A DNA stretch of 64,000 nt from Atlantibacter subterraneus (lineage in GTDB: Bacteria; Pseudomonadota; Gammaproteobacteria; Enterobacterales; Enterobacteriaceae). Both the position numbers and the translations under genes were made by a program. Location of the stretch: the NCBI RefSeq assembly GCF_027853245.1, contig NZ_JAPTZM010000002.1; one strand, given 5' to 3'. Position 1 is the first letter of the stretch. Each line of letters begins with the position of its first letter. Below, piece by piece: positions 43,253-51,898 of the stretch. The notes beneath the pieces were generated by a model. That model did not search any database and had not been told where the DNA came from. It saw only the letters and a program-made list of their open reading frames with translations.

Positions 43253-44048
43253 GTTCAAACGCCTCGGGGCGCTGTGCGCCCTTTTTCTGTTTCCGGCGTG
43301 GCTGTTTGCCGCGCCGCGCGTCATCACCCTTTCGCCGGGCAACACCGAACTGGCGTTTGCCGCAGGCATCACGCCCATTGCCGTCAGTAACTATTCCGAC
43401 TATCCGGAAGCCGCCAAAAAGCTTGAGCAGGTAGCCAACTGGCAGGGCATGAATTTCGAGCGCATCGTGGCGCTGAAGCCGGATCTGGTTGTCGCCTGGC
43501 GCGGCGGCAATCCCGAGCGCCAGGTTAACCAGCTAAAAGCGCTGGGCATCGACGTGCTGTGGCTCGATCCGCTGACCGTGGATGATATCGTTGCCGCGCT
43601 GCGCCAGCTGGCGAAATGGAGCCCGACGCCCGGGCAGGCCAACGCCGCCGCCGACAGGCTGGCTGCGGAATTTGCCGCGCTGCGAAAACAGTATGCCGAT
43701 AAACCGAAAACCCGGGTTTTTCTACAGTTCGGTGATAACCCGCTGTTTACCTCCGGAAAATCCTCCCTGCAAAACCAGATCCTGGAAGTATGTGGTGGTG
43801 AAAATATCTTCGCTGACAGCCGCGTACCCTGGCCGCAGGTCAGCCGCGAACAGGTGCTGATGCGTAAGCCGCAGGCCATCGTGGTAGCCGGTGAACAGCG
43901 CAATATTCCAAAAACATCACAATTTTGGCATGACCAGCTCAAAGTTCCGGTTATTGCCCTTCACGACGACTGGTTTGAACGGTCAGGCCCGCGTATTATC
44001 CTCGCCGCAAAACAGCTCTGCCAGGCAATGGCGGAAACAACAAACTGA
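43245..44048 (+). CDS. btuF: Vitamin B12-binding periplasmic protein BtuF
   Basis: The cobalamin-binding protein of BtuCDF. A signal peptide (about 1-21, ending AWLFA) precedes two alpha/beta lobes joined by a rigid helix; conserved blocks are APRVITLSPGNTELAFAAG and the C-terminal DSRVPWPQVSREQVL and WFERSGPRIILAAKQLC. The ATG at 43245 gives 267 residues, near the E. coli length. Its start lies inside mtnN. The sequence is more divergent from E. coli than its neighbours. Confidence 0.95.
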   Translation: MAKFKRLGALCALFLFPAWLFAAPRVITLSPGNTELAFAAGITPIAVSNYSDYPEAAKKLEQVANWQGMNFERIVALKPDLVVAWRGGNPERQVNQLKALGIDVLWLDPLTVDDIVAALRQLAKWSPTPGQANAAADRLAAEFAALRKQYADKPKTRVFLQFGDNPLFTSGKSSLQNQILEVCGGENIFADSRVPWPQVSREQVLMRKPQAIVVAGEQRNIPKTSQFWHDQLKVPVIALHDDWFERSGPRIILAAKQLCQAMAETTN

Positions 44049-44057
44049 GGGTGAGCG

Positions 44058-44678
44058 ATGCTGGTCTATTGGCTGGATATCATTGGTACTGCCGTTTTTG
44101 CTATTTCAGGGGTTTTACTGGCCGGTAAGCTGCGGATGGATCCGTTCGGCGTACTGGTGCTGGGCGTGGTGACCGCAGTGGGCGGCGGCACCATCCGCGA
44201 CATGGCCCTCGCCCACGGCCCGGTATTCTGGGTGAAAGATCCCACCGATCTGGTGGTGGCGATGGTCACCTGTATGCTGACCATTGTGCTGGTGCGCCAG
44301 CCGCGCCGCCTGCCGAAATGGGTGCTGCCGGTGCTGGATGCGGTCGGACTGGCGGTGTTTGTCGGCATCGGGGTGAACAAAGCCTTTATGGCCGGAACCG
44401 GCCCGCTGGTGGCGGTGTGTATGGGCGTGCTGACCGGCGTGGGCGGCGGGATTATCCGCGATGTGCTGGCGCGCGAAGTGCCAATGATCCTGCGCACCGA
44501 AATCTACGCCACCGCCTGTATTATTGGCGGCATCGTTCATGCTAACGCTTTCTATCTGTTCGGCATGCCGCTGGAACAGGCCAGTATGGTGGGCATGGCG
44601 GTGACGCTGACAATTCGGCTGGCGGCGATCCGCTGGCACTTAAAGCTGCCGACCTTCGCGCTGGATGACCGGGCCTGA
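44058..44678 (+). CDS. yadS: TRIC-family inner-membrane channel protein YadS
   Basis: A 206-residue membrane protein with two UPF0126/TRIC repeats, each of three helices, containing the paired motifs GGGTIRDMAL (about 36-45) and GGGIIRDVLA (about 130-139). The fold is that of trimeric cation channels; related E. coli proteins have been linked to glycine, but a role for this one is not firm. It follows btuF by 9 bp with a GAGGGTGAGCG ribosome site. Confidence 0.93.
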   Translation: MLVYWLDIIGTAVFAISGVLLAGKLRMDPFGVLVLGVVTAVGGGTIRDMALAHGPVFWVKDPTDLVVAMVTCMLTIVLVRQPRRLPKWVLPVLDAVGLAVFVGIGVNKAFMAGTGPLVAVCMGVLTGVGGGIIRDVLAREVPMILRTEIYATACIIGGIVHANAFYLFGMPLEQASMVGMAVTLTIRLAAIRWHLKLPTFALDDRA

Positions 44679-44682
44679 AAAC

Positions 44683-44714
44683 AAAAAAGCCGTGATGCAA
44701 TCACGGCTTTTTTT
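44683..44714. terminator. Bidirectional terminator between yadS and erpA
   Basis: The perfect 10-bp stem AAGCCGTGAT / ATCACGGCTT (44687-44709) with a GCA loop is flanked by A6 and T7, so it works in both directions for the convergent genes. Confidence 0.95.
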
Positions 44715-44728
44715 ATCGGCGTTACGGC

Positions 44729-45073
44729 TTAGATGCTGAATGAAGAACCGCAGCCGCAGGTGCTGGTGGCGTTCGGGTTCGTCACCACAAAGCGGGAACC
44801 TTCCAGGCCTTCGGTGTAATCCACCGCGCCGCCCACCAGATATTGCAGGCTCATCGGATCGACCACCAGCGCGACACCCTGTTTCTCAATGGTCATGTCG
44901 CCTTCGTTGATCTGATCATCAAAGGTAAAACCATACTGGAAGCCGCTGCAACCGCCACCGGTGATATACACACGCAGTTTCAGGTTCGGGTTCTCTTCAT
45001 CGGCAACCAGGCTTTTTACTTTATTGGCTGCTGCATCGGTAAATTGCAGAGGCAGCGCTACGTCATCACTCAT
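44729..45073 (-). CDS. erpA: Iron-sulfur cluster insertion protein ErpA
   Basis: An A-type carrier that delivers Fe-S clusters to targets including the isoprenoid enzymes IspG and IspH. The three conserved cysteines are in GGGCSGFQY (about 42) and TCGCGSSF (about 106 and 108). It is 114 residues, as in E. coli. It is convergent with yadS and lies 132 bp downstream of clcA. Confidence 0.97.
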   Translation of the reverse strand: MSDDVALPLQFTDAAANKVKSLVADEENPNLKLRVYITGGGCSGFQYGFTFDDQINEGDMTIEKQGVALVVDPMSLQYLVGGAVDYTEGLEGSRFVVTNPNATSTCGCGSSFSI

Positions 45074-45205
45074 TATTTGCTCCCATTGATACGGCGATTC
45101 GGGTAATTAACCGAATGCTGGAGGCGGTCCCGGGAAAGAAACGGCCAGAAGTATGACGGATATCACCCAATCTTTAGGTCATTATCTAATACCCTGGTAA
45201 ATCGT

Positions 45206-46615
45206 TCAAGTATTCTCCGGTCGGGCAGTCTGCTGCCGCTCCGCTTCCTGTTTCGCGAGCGTACGCGCGAGGATCGTGGAATAGAGCGGCTTGCCGCCCA
45301 GGAACTGCGCCAGCAGTGTGGCACCCAAACAGGTAATAATCATTGGCAATATGAGCTGATAATTGTCGGTCATTTCCAGAACCAGCACGATACCGGTCAG
45401 CGGCGCGCGCACCGAGGCGGCGAACAGCGCCCCCATTCCGGCGATGGCAAAGGTGCCCGGCTCCAGCTGCCACGCCGGGAACCAGGCGATACAGGCCATG
45501 CCGAACGCGGTGCCCAGCAGCGTCCCCAGCGCCAGCATCGGCGCAAAAATGCCGCCCGGCGCGCCAGAGGAGAAGCACAGCACCGTGGTGATGATGCGGG
45601 TGATAAAGATAAACAGCAGCATCCCGACGGTAAAATTGCCCGCTGCGGCAATGGGGATCAGATTAAAACCGCCCCCCGCCGCGCTGGGATCGATCAGCCC
45701 CAGCACGCCGCACAGCCCGCCGATCAATCCGCCGATCAGCACCCACTTCGTGGTATTGCCGCCGTGGATGCGGGCGAAGATATCCTGTGCCTTCAGCACC
45801 AGCGCGTTAAACAGCGGCCCGACAATGCCAAAAATCATCCCCAATACCAGATACAGCCACAGGGTATGGATTGGCGCGTTGGAGAGTTGACCAACATCGA
45901 TAATCGCCGCTTCGCCATTAAACACGCGAAACACAATGCTCGACATAATCACGCCGGTGAACACGGCCTTAATGGAGATCAGGCTGTAGCGAAACTGCGG
46001 ACGCATCTCTTCGATGATAAACAGAATGCCCGCCAGCGGCGCGTTAAAAGCCGCGGAAAGGCCCGCCGCCGCACCGGTCGCCAGTAGCGTATGACGCGCC
46101 TCAGCGCTACGCATGCGGAAAATATCCAGCACCATGCGCCCGATATTGCCGCCGATCTGCACGGTTGGCCCTTCGCGCCCCAGCACCATACCCGCGCCCA
46201 GCGTCCCCATGCCGCCGAAAAACTTCACCGGCAGCACGCGCCACCAGCGCACCGGGCGTAATTCTTCCATCGCGCCTTCGATTTCCGGGATGCCCGAACC
46301 GCCCGCTTCTGGCGCAAAACGGCGCACCAGCCAGTAGCCGAACATCGCCAGCAGCGCCGAAACGATAAACGCCAGCGGCCAGACCAGCCATTCGCGGTCT
46401 GCGGTGCTGGCCAGTAGCATCATGCGATTCAGCTGCACCCACTCTACGGCTTTATCGAATGCCACGCCCACCAGGCCAGTAATCGTGCCGACCACGGCGG
46501 CCATCAACAGGATCGCGACGGGGGTTTTATCGCGGTTAAGCAATTGCCGGATCCGCGCGCGCCGCGTCAGGCGGATAAACTGCTGTGCTTCAAACGAGGA
46601 GTTCTCAGAGTTCAT
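45206..46615 (-). CDS. clcA: H+/Cl- exchange transporter ClcA
   Basis: A CLC antiporter that exchanges two chloride for one proton and supports extreme acid resistance. The selectivity motif GSGIPE (about 106-111), GREGPTVQ with the gating Glu (about 148) and the proton Glu in IIEEMRP (about 203) are present, showing a transporter and not a channel. It is 469 residues against 473 in E. coli. It is divergent from hemL. Confidence 0.97.
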   Translation of the reverse strand: MNSENSSFEAQQFIRLTRRARIRQLLNRDKTPVAILLMAAVVGTITGLVGVAFDKAVEWVQLNRMMLLASTADREWLVWPLAFIVSALLAMFGYWLVRRFAPEAGGSGIPEIEGAMEELRPVRWWRVLPVKFFGGMGTLGAGMVLGREGPTVQIGGNIGRMVLDIFRMRSAEARHTLLATGAAAGLSAAFNAPLAGILFIIEEMRPQFRYSLISIKAVFTGVIMSSIVFRVFNGEAAIIDVGQLSNAPIHTLWLYLVLGMIFGIVGPLFNALVLKAQDIFARIHGGNTTKWVLIGGLIGGLCGVLGLIDPSAAGGGFNLIPIAAAGNFTVGMLLFIFITRIITTVLCFSSGAPGGIFAPMLALGTLLGTAFGMACIAWFPAWQLEPGTFAIAGMGALFAASVRAPLTGIVLVLEMTDNYQLILPMIITCLGATLLAQFLGGKPLYSTILARTLAKQEAERQQTARPENT

Positions 46616-46792
46616 ACATCATCATTTTTAGGTAGTTTTATAACGCGCGGCATTTTACTCGCCCTCAAGCCAGACTTCGCGAGGAAAATCCCTTCGAATT
46701 ATGATGCTTTAATCGGGCAAAACTTTTAATACCTTCCGTGGATCCCTTAGAATAGCCCGTTGTTACCCATTCCACGAATCAGGAGCCGATTC

Positions 46793-48073
46793 ATGAGTAA
46801 GTCTGAACATCTCTACGCTGCCGCACGCGAGCTTATCCCTGGCGGGGTTAATTCACCGGTCCGCGCGTTTACTGGCGTAGGGGGCACACCACTTTTCATT
46901 GAGCGCGCCGACGGAGCTTACCTGTATGACGCCGACGGAAAAGCCTATATCGACTACGTAGGCTCCTGGGGTCCGATGGTGCTGGGACATAACCACCCCG
47001 CCATCCGCAACGCGGTCATCGAAGCCGCCCAGCGCGGTTTAAGCTTTGGCGCGCCCACCGAAATGGAAGTCAAAATGGCGCAGCTGGTGACCGAACTGGT
47101 GCCGACGATGGATATGGTGCGAATGGTAAACTCCGGCACCGAAGCCACCATGAGCGCAATCCGCCTGGCGCGCGGTTACACCCATCGCGATAAAATTATC
47201 AAATTCGAAGGCTGCTATCACGGCCACGCCGACTGCCTGTTAGTGAAAGCCGGTTCCGGCGCGCTGACCCTCGGCCAGCCGAACTCGCCGGGCGTCCCGG
47301 CGGATTTCGCCAAACACACCCTGACCTGCACCTACAACGATCTCGCTTCGGTGCGCGAGGCGTTTGAGCAGTATCCGCAGGACATCGCCTGCATCATCGT
47401 CGAGCCGGTTGCCGGCAACATGAACTGCATTCCGCCGCAGCCGGACTTCCTGCCGGGCCTGCGCGCGCTGTGCGATGAATTCGGCGCGCTGCTGATTATT
47501 GATGAAGTGATGACCGGCTTCCGCGTGGCGCTGGCGGGCGCGCAATCTTATTACGGCGTGGAGCCGGATTTGACTTGCCTCGGCAAAATCATCGGCGGCG
47601 GTATGCCGGTGGGCGCGTTCGGCGGACGCCGTGAAATCATGGAAGCGCTGGCACCAACCGGCCCGGTTTACCAGGCGGGGACGCTGTCCGGCAACCCGAT
47701 CGCCATGGCGGCGGGCTACGCCTGTCTGACCGAAGTGGCCCAGCCGGGCATTCACGCCACCCTGACCGACCTGACCACCCGTCTGGCGGAAGGGCTGCGC
47801 GAAGCGGCGCAGGAGGCGGGGATCCCGCTGGTGGTGAACCACGTCGGCGGCATGTTCGGCCTGTTCTTTACCGATGCGCCGAGCGTCACCTGCTATCAGG
47901 ACGTACTGGGCTGCGACGTCGAGCGCTTTAAGCGCTTCTTCCACCTGATGCTGGAAGAAGGCGTATACCTTGCGCCGTCGGCGTTTGAAGCGGGCTTTAT
48001 GTCCGTGGCGCACAGCGAAGAAGATATCGATAACACCATCGACGCGGCGCGTCAGGTGTTTGCGAAGCTGTAA
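46793..48073 (+). CDS. hemL: Glutamate-1-semialdehyde 2,1-aminomutase
   Basis: A PLP enzyme that makes 5-aminolevulinate in the C5 haem pathway. The PLP lysine lies in GKIIGGGMPVGAFGG (about 265), and NSGTEATMSAIRLAR is the cofactor phosphate region (about 121-135). The ATG at 46793 has AGGAG at good distance and gives 426 residues, as in E. coli. A GC-rich hairpin follows the stop. Confidence 0.98.
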   Translation: MSKSEHLYAAARELIPGGVNSPVRAFTGVGGTPLFIERADGAYLYDADGKAYIDYVGSWGPMVLGHNHPAIRNAVIEAAQRGLSFGAPTEMEVKMAQLVTELVPTMDMVRMVNSGTEATMSAIRLARGYTHRDKIIKFEGCYHGHADCLLVKAGSGALTLGQPNSPGVPADFAKHTLTCTYNDLASVREAFEQYPQDIACIIVEPVAGNMNCIPPQPDFLPGLRALCDEFGALLIIDEVMTGFRVALAGAQSYYGVEPDLTCLGKIIGGGMPVGAFGGRREIMEALAPTGPVYQAGTLSGNPIAMAAGYACLTEVAQPGIHATLTDLTTRLAEGLREAAQEAGIPLVVNHVGGMFGLFFTDAPSVTCYQDVLGCDVERFKRFFHLMLEEGVYLAPSAFEAGFMSVAHSEEDIDNTIDAARQVFAKL

Positions 48074-48079
48074 TCCTCA

Positions 48080-48103
48080 GGCCCGCGCTATCCGGCGCGG
48101 GCC
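48080..48103. terminator. GC-rich hairpin between hemL and the quinone reductase gene
   Basis: GGCCCGCGC (48080-48088) pairs perfectly with GCGCGGGCC (48095-48103) across TATCCG. It lies 7 bp after the hemL stop and spans the last codons and the stop of the convergent gene. The T tail is weak (GCTTTCC), so it may end hemL transcripts only partly. Confidence 0.65.
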
Positions 48104-48891
48104 GCTTTCCTCTGGCGCTGCAGATGCACGCGCCATCCGCTCTCCCCTTCCGCCAGTTCCGGCCTCAGGATTAGCGATGGGATCTGGTAGTCGCCGAAAT
48201 TCTGCCGACGAAACGGCAGCGGGGCCGTCTGTTCCAGGGTGTTCATCCGCGCCTCCAGCTTCTCGCACTCCACCTGAAAACGCGCATCGTCCATCTTATG
48301 GACGCGATAAATCACGTGCGGCGGCAGAACATCGAAGCCCGGATACCACAGCATCCCATGCTGGATGGGAAACAGAATGTCGTCGATGCCGCCGTTGATG
48401 CCGCGCGGGTGGTAATGGCTCTCCCAGCCGCCTGCCGTGACCACCAGCATGGCGCGCTTGCCGGTCATGTTGCCCTCGCCGTAGCGGTCGCCCCAGTGGC
48501 TATCGGAGTGTTCACCCACGCCGTAGGCAAAACCGTAAGCGTACACGCGCTCAAACCAGCCTTTCATTATCGCGGGCATCGAGAACCACCACAGTGGGAA
48601 CTGAAAAATCACCGTATCCGCCCAGCGCAGTTTTTCCTGCTCACGAGTGATATCCGGGGTCTGTAATCCCTGCTCGTAACCCAGTTTTGAATCCTCTGCC
48701 GGATCGAACGGCTTGCCCTGGCGATCGCGGGTAAAGTCCGCCGCATCCAGCGAGGCCTTCCAGTTCATGGCATACAGATCGGACACCTGAACCTGATGGC
48801 CCAGCGCGGTTAGCTGCGTCACCATAACCTGTTTTAGCGCCCCGCTCAGCGAGTGGGGCTCCGGATGGGCATAGACAATCAGTACATTCAT
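48088..48891 (-). CDS. NAD(P)H dehydrogenase (quinone), NQO1-like flavoprotein
   Basis: A 267-residue protein of the flavodoxin_2/NQO family. The N-terminus MNVLIVYAHPEPHSLSGAL is the FAD-phosphate-binding start; QFPLWWFSMPAIMKGWFERV (about 99-118) is the isoalloxazine-facing segment; and a C-terminal extension resembles that of animal NQO1. It probably makes two-electron reductions of quinones or related compounds; the substrate is unknown. The second ATG (48891) is chosen because AGGAG lies 8 bp upstream; the ATG two codons earlier is too close. It is divergent from a LysR gene, its likely regulator. It is absent at this locus in E. coli K-12. Confidence 0.9.
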   Translation of the reverse strand: MNVLIVYAHPEPHSLSGALKQVMVTQLTALGHQVQVSDLYAMNWKASLDAADFTRDRQGKPFDPAEDSKLGYEQGLQTPDITREQEKLRWADTVIFQFPLWWFSMPAIMKGWFERVYAYGFAYGVGEHSDSHWGDRYGEGNMTGKRAMLVVTAGGWESHYHPRGINGGIDDILFPIQHGMLWYPGFDVLPPHVIYRVHKMDDARFQVECEKLEARMNTLEQTAPLPFRRQNFGDYQIPSLILRPELAEGESGWRVHLQRQRKAARAG

Positions 48892-48934
48892 AATCATTTC
48901 TCCTGATGAAAAGTGACGCCAGCATCGCGCTTTG

Positions 48935-48977
48935 TCAGGTATAGTGGAAATGAATAGCTTATATATCAGGTATAGTG
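48935..48977. repeat. 12-bp direct repeat in the divergent nqo/lysR promoter region
   Basis: TCAGGTATAGTG occurs twice, at 48935-48946 and 48966-48977, exactly 31 bp apart (about three helical turns). The second copy ends against the LysR ATG and contains its ribosome-site AGG. A repeated, helically phased element between a LysR gene and its divergent target is probably the regulator's binding site. The repeat is seen directly; the function is inferred. Confidence 0.75.
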
Positions 48978-49880
48978 ATGAACAATCTCAGCGGTCTGGA
49001 TCTGAATTTGCTGCTGACGCTGGATGCGCTGCTCACCGAGCAGAACGTCACCCGCGCGGCGGCGCGGCTGAATCTATCCCAACCGTCGGTCAGCGTACAG
49101 TTAGCTAAACTTCGCGAATCGTTAGGCGATCCGCTGCTGCTGCCGGGGCCGCGCGGCATGCGCCCTACCGCCAGGGCTGACGCGCTGCGCGAGCCGTTGC
49201 GTCAGGCACTGCGGGCGCTGGATCATGCCATCGCCTCGCCGCAGCCCTTCGATCCTGCACAGGCGTCCCTTACCTGGCGCATCGCCGCCTCGGATTACAG
49301 CGAATATTCAGTCCTGCTGCCCGCGCTGGACGGGCTACGCCAGGCCGCTCCGCACTGCCGTCTGGCGCTGCTGGAAATTCCATCGACCCGCCTCTCCGCC
49401 GCGATGGAGCATGACAAACTGGATCTGGCGATTTTTACCCGCACCGGCGCGCCGCCGGAACTGCGTAGCCGTTTCCTGTTCGATGAAAATTACCGGCTGG
49501 TATGCCGCCGCGATCATCCCGACCTGCAACGCTCGCCGGATCTGGCGCAGTTTTGCCAACTGGAGCATGTGATTGTCTCGCCGGACGGCGGCGGTTTTGT
49601 TGGTAGCACCGACGAGGCGCTGGCGAAACTGGGGCTGCGCCGCAACGTGGTGCTCTCGGTGCCGCACTTTAGCTTTGTCAGCGCCGTGTTAAGCCGCACC
49701 AGGCTGGTGGCGATGTTGCCGGAACGGCTGGTGCGCGACGATCCGGCGCTGCGCGTGCTGGACGCGCCGATTGAGATCGCGGGGTTTGAGAAGATGATGC
49801 TCTGGCCGGAGCGAGTGCACCGCGACCCGGCGCATCAGTGGCTGCGCGAGTTTATCGCCCGTGCGGTTCCGGCAGAATAA
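48978..49880 (+). CDS. LysR-family transcriptional regulator
   Basis: A 300-residue LTTR. The N-terminal winged helix-turn-helix (about 5-62) has NLLLTLDALLTEQNVTRAAARLNLSQPSVSVQLAKLR, followed by a linker helix and a periplasmic-binding-like effector domain (about 90-295). The ATG at 48978 is chosen over the preceding GTG because the AGG at 48968-48970 is better spaced. It probably controls the divergent quinone reductase and itself. The effector is unknown; quinones or electrophiles are possible by analogy only. Confidence 0.92.
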   Translation: MNNLSGLDLNLLLTLDALLTEQNVTRAAARLNLSQPSVSVQLAKLRESLGDPLLLPGPRGMRPTARADALREPLRQALRALDHAIASPQPFDPAQASLTWRIAASDYSEYSVLLPALDGLRQAAPHCRLALLEIPSTRLSAAMEHDKLDLAIFTRTGAPPELRSRFLFDENYRLVCRRDHPDLQRSPDLAQFCQLEHVIVSPDGGGFVGSTDEALAKLGLRRNVVLSVPHFSFVSAVLSRTRLVAMLPERLVRDDPALRVLDAPIEIAGFEKMMLWPERVHRDPAHQWLREFIARAVPAE

Positions 49881-49905
49881 GGCCCCTTTGCCGATCAAAG
49901 GGGCC
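49881..49905. terminator. Hairpin between lysR and fhuB
   Basis: GGCCCCTTTG (49881-49890) pairs perfectly with CAAAGGGGCC (49896-49905) over CCGAT in the 32-bp gap between convergent genes. No long T run follows on either strand, so it is a hairpin-type terminator of uncertain strength. Confidence 0.72.
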
Positions 49906-49912
49906 AGCGCAA

Positions 49913-51898
49913 TTATCGGCTCTGCTTACGCAGCAGATACACAAAGTAGGGCGCGCCAATAAAGGTCGACAACAATCCGGCAGGGATCTGGTACGGGAAC
50001 ATCACCATTCGTCCGCACCAGTCTGCGATCACCAGCAGCAGCCCGCCTAACAGCGCGGAAATCACCAGCTGCGGCAGCGCGCGGCGAAAGCCCATCATCC
50101 GGGTGATATGCGGGGCCATCAGCCCAACAAAACTCAGCGGGCCGATAGTCATGGTGGCCGCCGCCGTCAGGCCCGACGCCAGCATCAGCAACGCCACGCG
50201 CGACGGCGTGAGCGCCAACCCCACCGCCCGCGCCGTATCGCCGCCCAGCGGTAGCACGGTCAGCCAGCGGCGGCACAGCGGCGTCAGCGCCAGCAGCACC
50301 GCCATCACGATAAAACTGTACACCGCGTGCTGGCCGGTGACGCTGTAGGTCGACCCGGAAATCCAGGTGATGACTTTCGCCATACGCGGATCGCCGCTGG
50401 CCTGGAGCATCATCAGCAGCATGGTGAAGGCGGTACTTAACGCCATCCCGGCGAGCAGCATCCGGTGCGGAGAAAACCCGCCGCGCCCGGCAGCGATCAT
50501 GATAATCAGCAGCGTGGCGGCAGCGCCCAGGCTCCCGGCGGGCAGCAGCCAGCCAAAGGCGTCTCCCGGCACCAGGAACAGCATCAACACCACGCCAAAC
50601 GCCGCGCCGGAGCTAATACCCAGCACTTCCGGGCTCGCCATGGCGTTGCCGGTCAGCCGCTGGATAATGCAGCCCGCCACCGCCAGCATGCAGCCTGCGG
50701 TCATCGCCGCCAGCACGCGCGGCCAGCGCCACGGCAGCAGATCGCGCAACAGATCGCCGCTGGCCCAGGTCCAGCCGTGCGCATCACGGCCAAACGTCAG
50801 GGCAACGGCAATCATCATCAGCAGCACCCCGACACCCGCCAGGCTGAATAGCAGCACGTTCTGGCGCTCTACGGGGATATGGTCGCCCGCGTCAAGCGAC
50901 GGGGCGCTCTGGGTGCGCAGGCGCGGCAGCAGCCACAGCAGCAGCGGCGCGCCGATTAACGCTGTTACCGCGCCGGTGGACACTTCCATCCACACCCGCG
51001 TCAGCCAGACAATCATCTGATCGGAGAGCCACAAGATCAGCGCGCCAATCAGCGGCGCGAGGATCAGCCGGGACAGCAGGCGGCGCGCGCCGAGCATTTT
51101 CGCCAGCAGCGGCGCAAACAGGCCGATAAAACCGATAATTCCCACCGCGTTAACCAACAGGGCGCTAATCGCGATAGCCAGCACCAGCGCCGCCAGGCGC
51201 GCCATGGAGAGCGCCAGCCCTAGATTGCGCGCCACACCGTCGTCGAGACCCATCAGGGTGAGCGGGCGCAGCAGCAATAGCGTCAGCATCACGCCGCCCA
51301 GCAGTTGCGGCCACAGCCGGGAGACAATGCTCCAGTCGGTCTGGTTAAGCGCCCCGGTGCTCCACAAAAATACGCTTTGCAGCTGGTCGTGATGGAAAAT
51401 CACAATCAGCTGATTTACCGCGCCGCAGTACAGACTGACCACCAGCCCCGCCAGAATCAGCGTGATGGGCGATAAGCGTTTATTCCAGGCGACGCCGAAA
51501 ACGATCAGCCCCACAAGCGCCGAGCCCGCCAGCGCGGCGAACTGCGAGGTCATATAGCCGCCGGGCAGCGCCCACAGCGTGGCGATGGCAACGCCCAGCT
51601 GCGCGCCGGTCGCCACGCCAAGCGTGGTCGGCTCCGCCAGCGGATTGCGCAGCACCTGCTGGAACAGCACGCCCACCAGGCCCAGCCCCGCGCCAACCAG
51701 CAGCGACAGCGCCAGGCGCGGCAGCGCGCTGTAGTGGAACAGCATCTGATCGAGAGCATCCTGGCTGGGATGCCACAGCGCCGCGCTCCACTGGTCGCGC
51801 GGCAGTTGATGATTGAGGTTAAACCAGGTGAGCCACAACCCGGCCAGAAACATCACCGACAGCAGCACCGGCGCGAACAAATTGCTTTTGGCCCTCAT
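49913..51898 (-). CDS. fhuB: Ferric hydroxamate ABC importer, permease FhuB
   Basis: The inner-membrane permease for ferrichrome-type siderophores. It is a fused protein with two homologous FecCD-type halves of about 10 helices each; both halves carry the GLVGVLFQQ/AVAGCIIQR and NPLAEPTTLG/NAMASPEVLG pairs. The ATG at 51898 gives 661 residues, as in E. coli (660). The frame stays open to 52024 inside fhuD, but that is not conserved. Its start overlaps the fhuD stop by 4 bp. Confidence 0.97.
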   Translation of the reverse strand: MRAKSNLFAPVLLSVMFLAGLWLTWFNLNHQLPRDQWSAALWHPSQDALDQMLFHYSALPRLALSLLVGAGLGLVGVLFQQVLRNPLAEPTTLGVATGAQLGVAIATLWALPGGYMTSQFAALAGSALVGLIVFGVAWNKRLSPITLILAGLVVSLYCGAVNQLIVIFHHDQLQSVFLWSTGALNQTDWSIVSRLWPQLLGGVMLTLLLLRPLTLMGLDDGVARNLGLALSMARLAALVLAIAISALLVNAVGIIGFIGLFAPLLAKMLGARRLLSRLILAPLIGALILWLSDQMIVWLTRVWMEVSTGAVTALIGAPLLLWLLPRLRTQSAPSLDAGDHIPVERQNVLLFSLAGVGVLLMMIAVALTFGRDAHGWTWASGDLLRDLLPWRWPRVLAAMTAGCMLAVAGCIIQRLTGNAMASPEVLGISSGAAFGVVLMLFLVPGDAFGWLLPAGSLGAAATLLIIMIAAGRGGFSPHRMLLAGMALSTAFTMLLMMLQASGDPRMAKVITWISGSTYSVTGQHAVYSFIVMAVLLALTPLCRRWLTVLPLGGDTARAVGLALTPSRVALLMLASGLTAAATMTIGPLSFVGLMAPHITRMMGFRRALPQLVISALLGGLLLVIADWCGRMVMFPYQIPAGLLSTFIGAPYFVYLLRKQSR

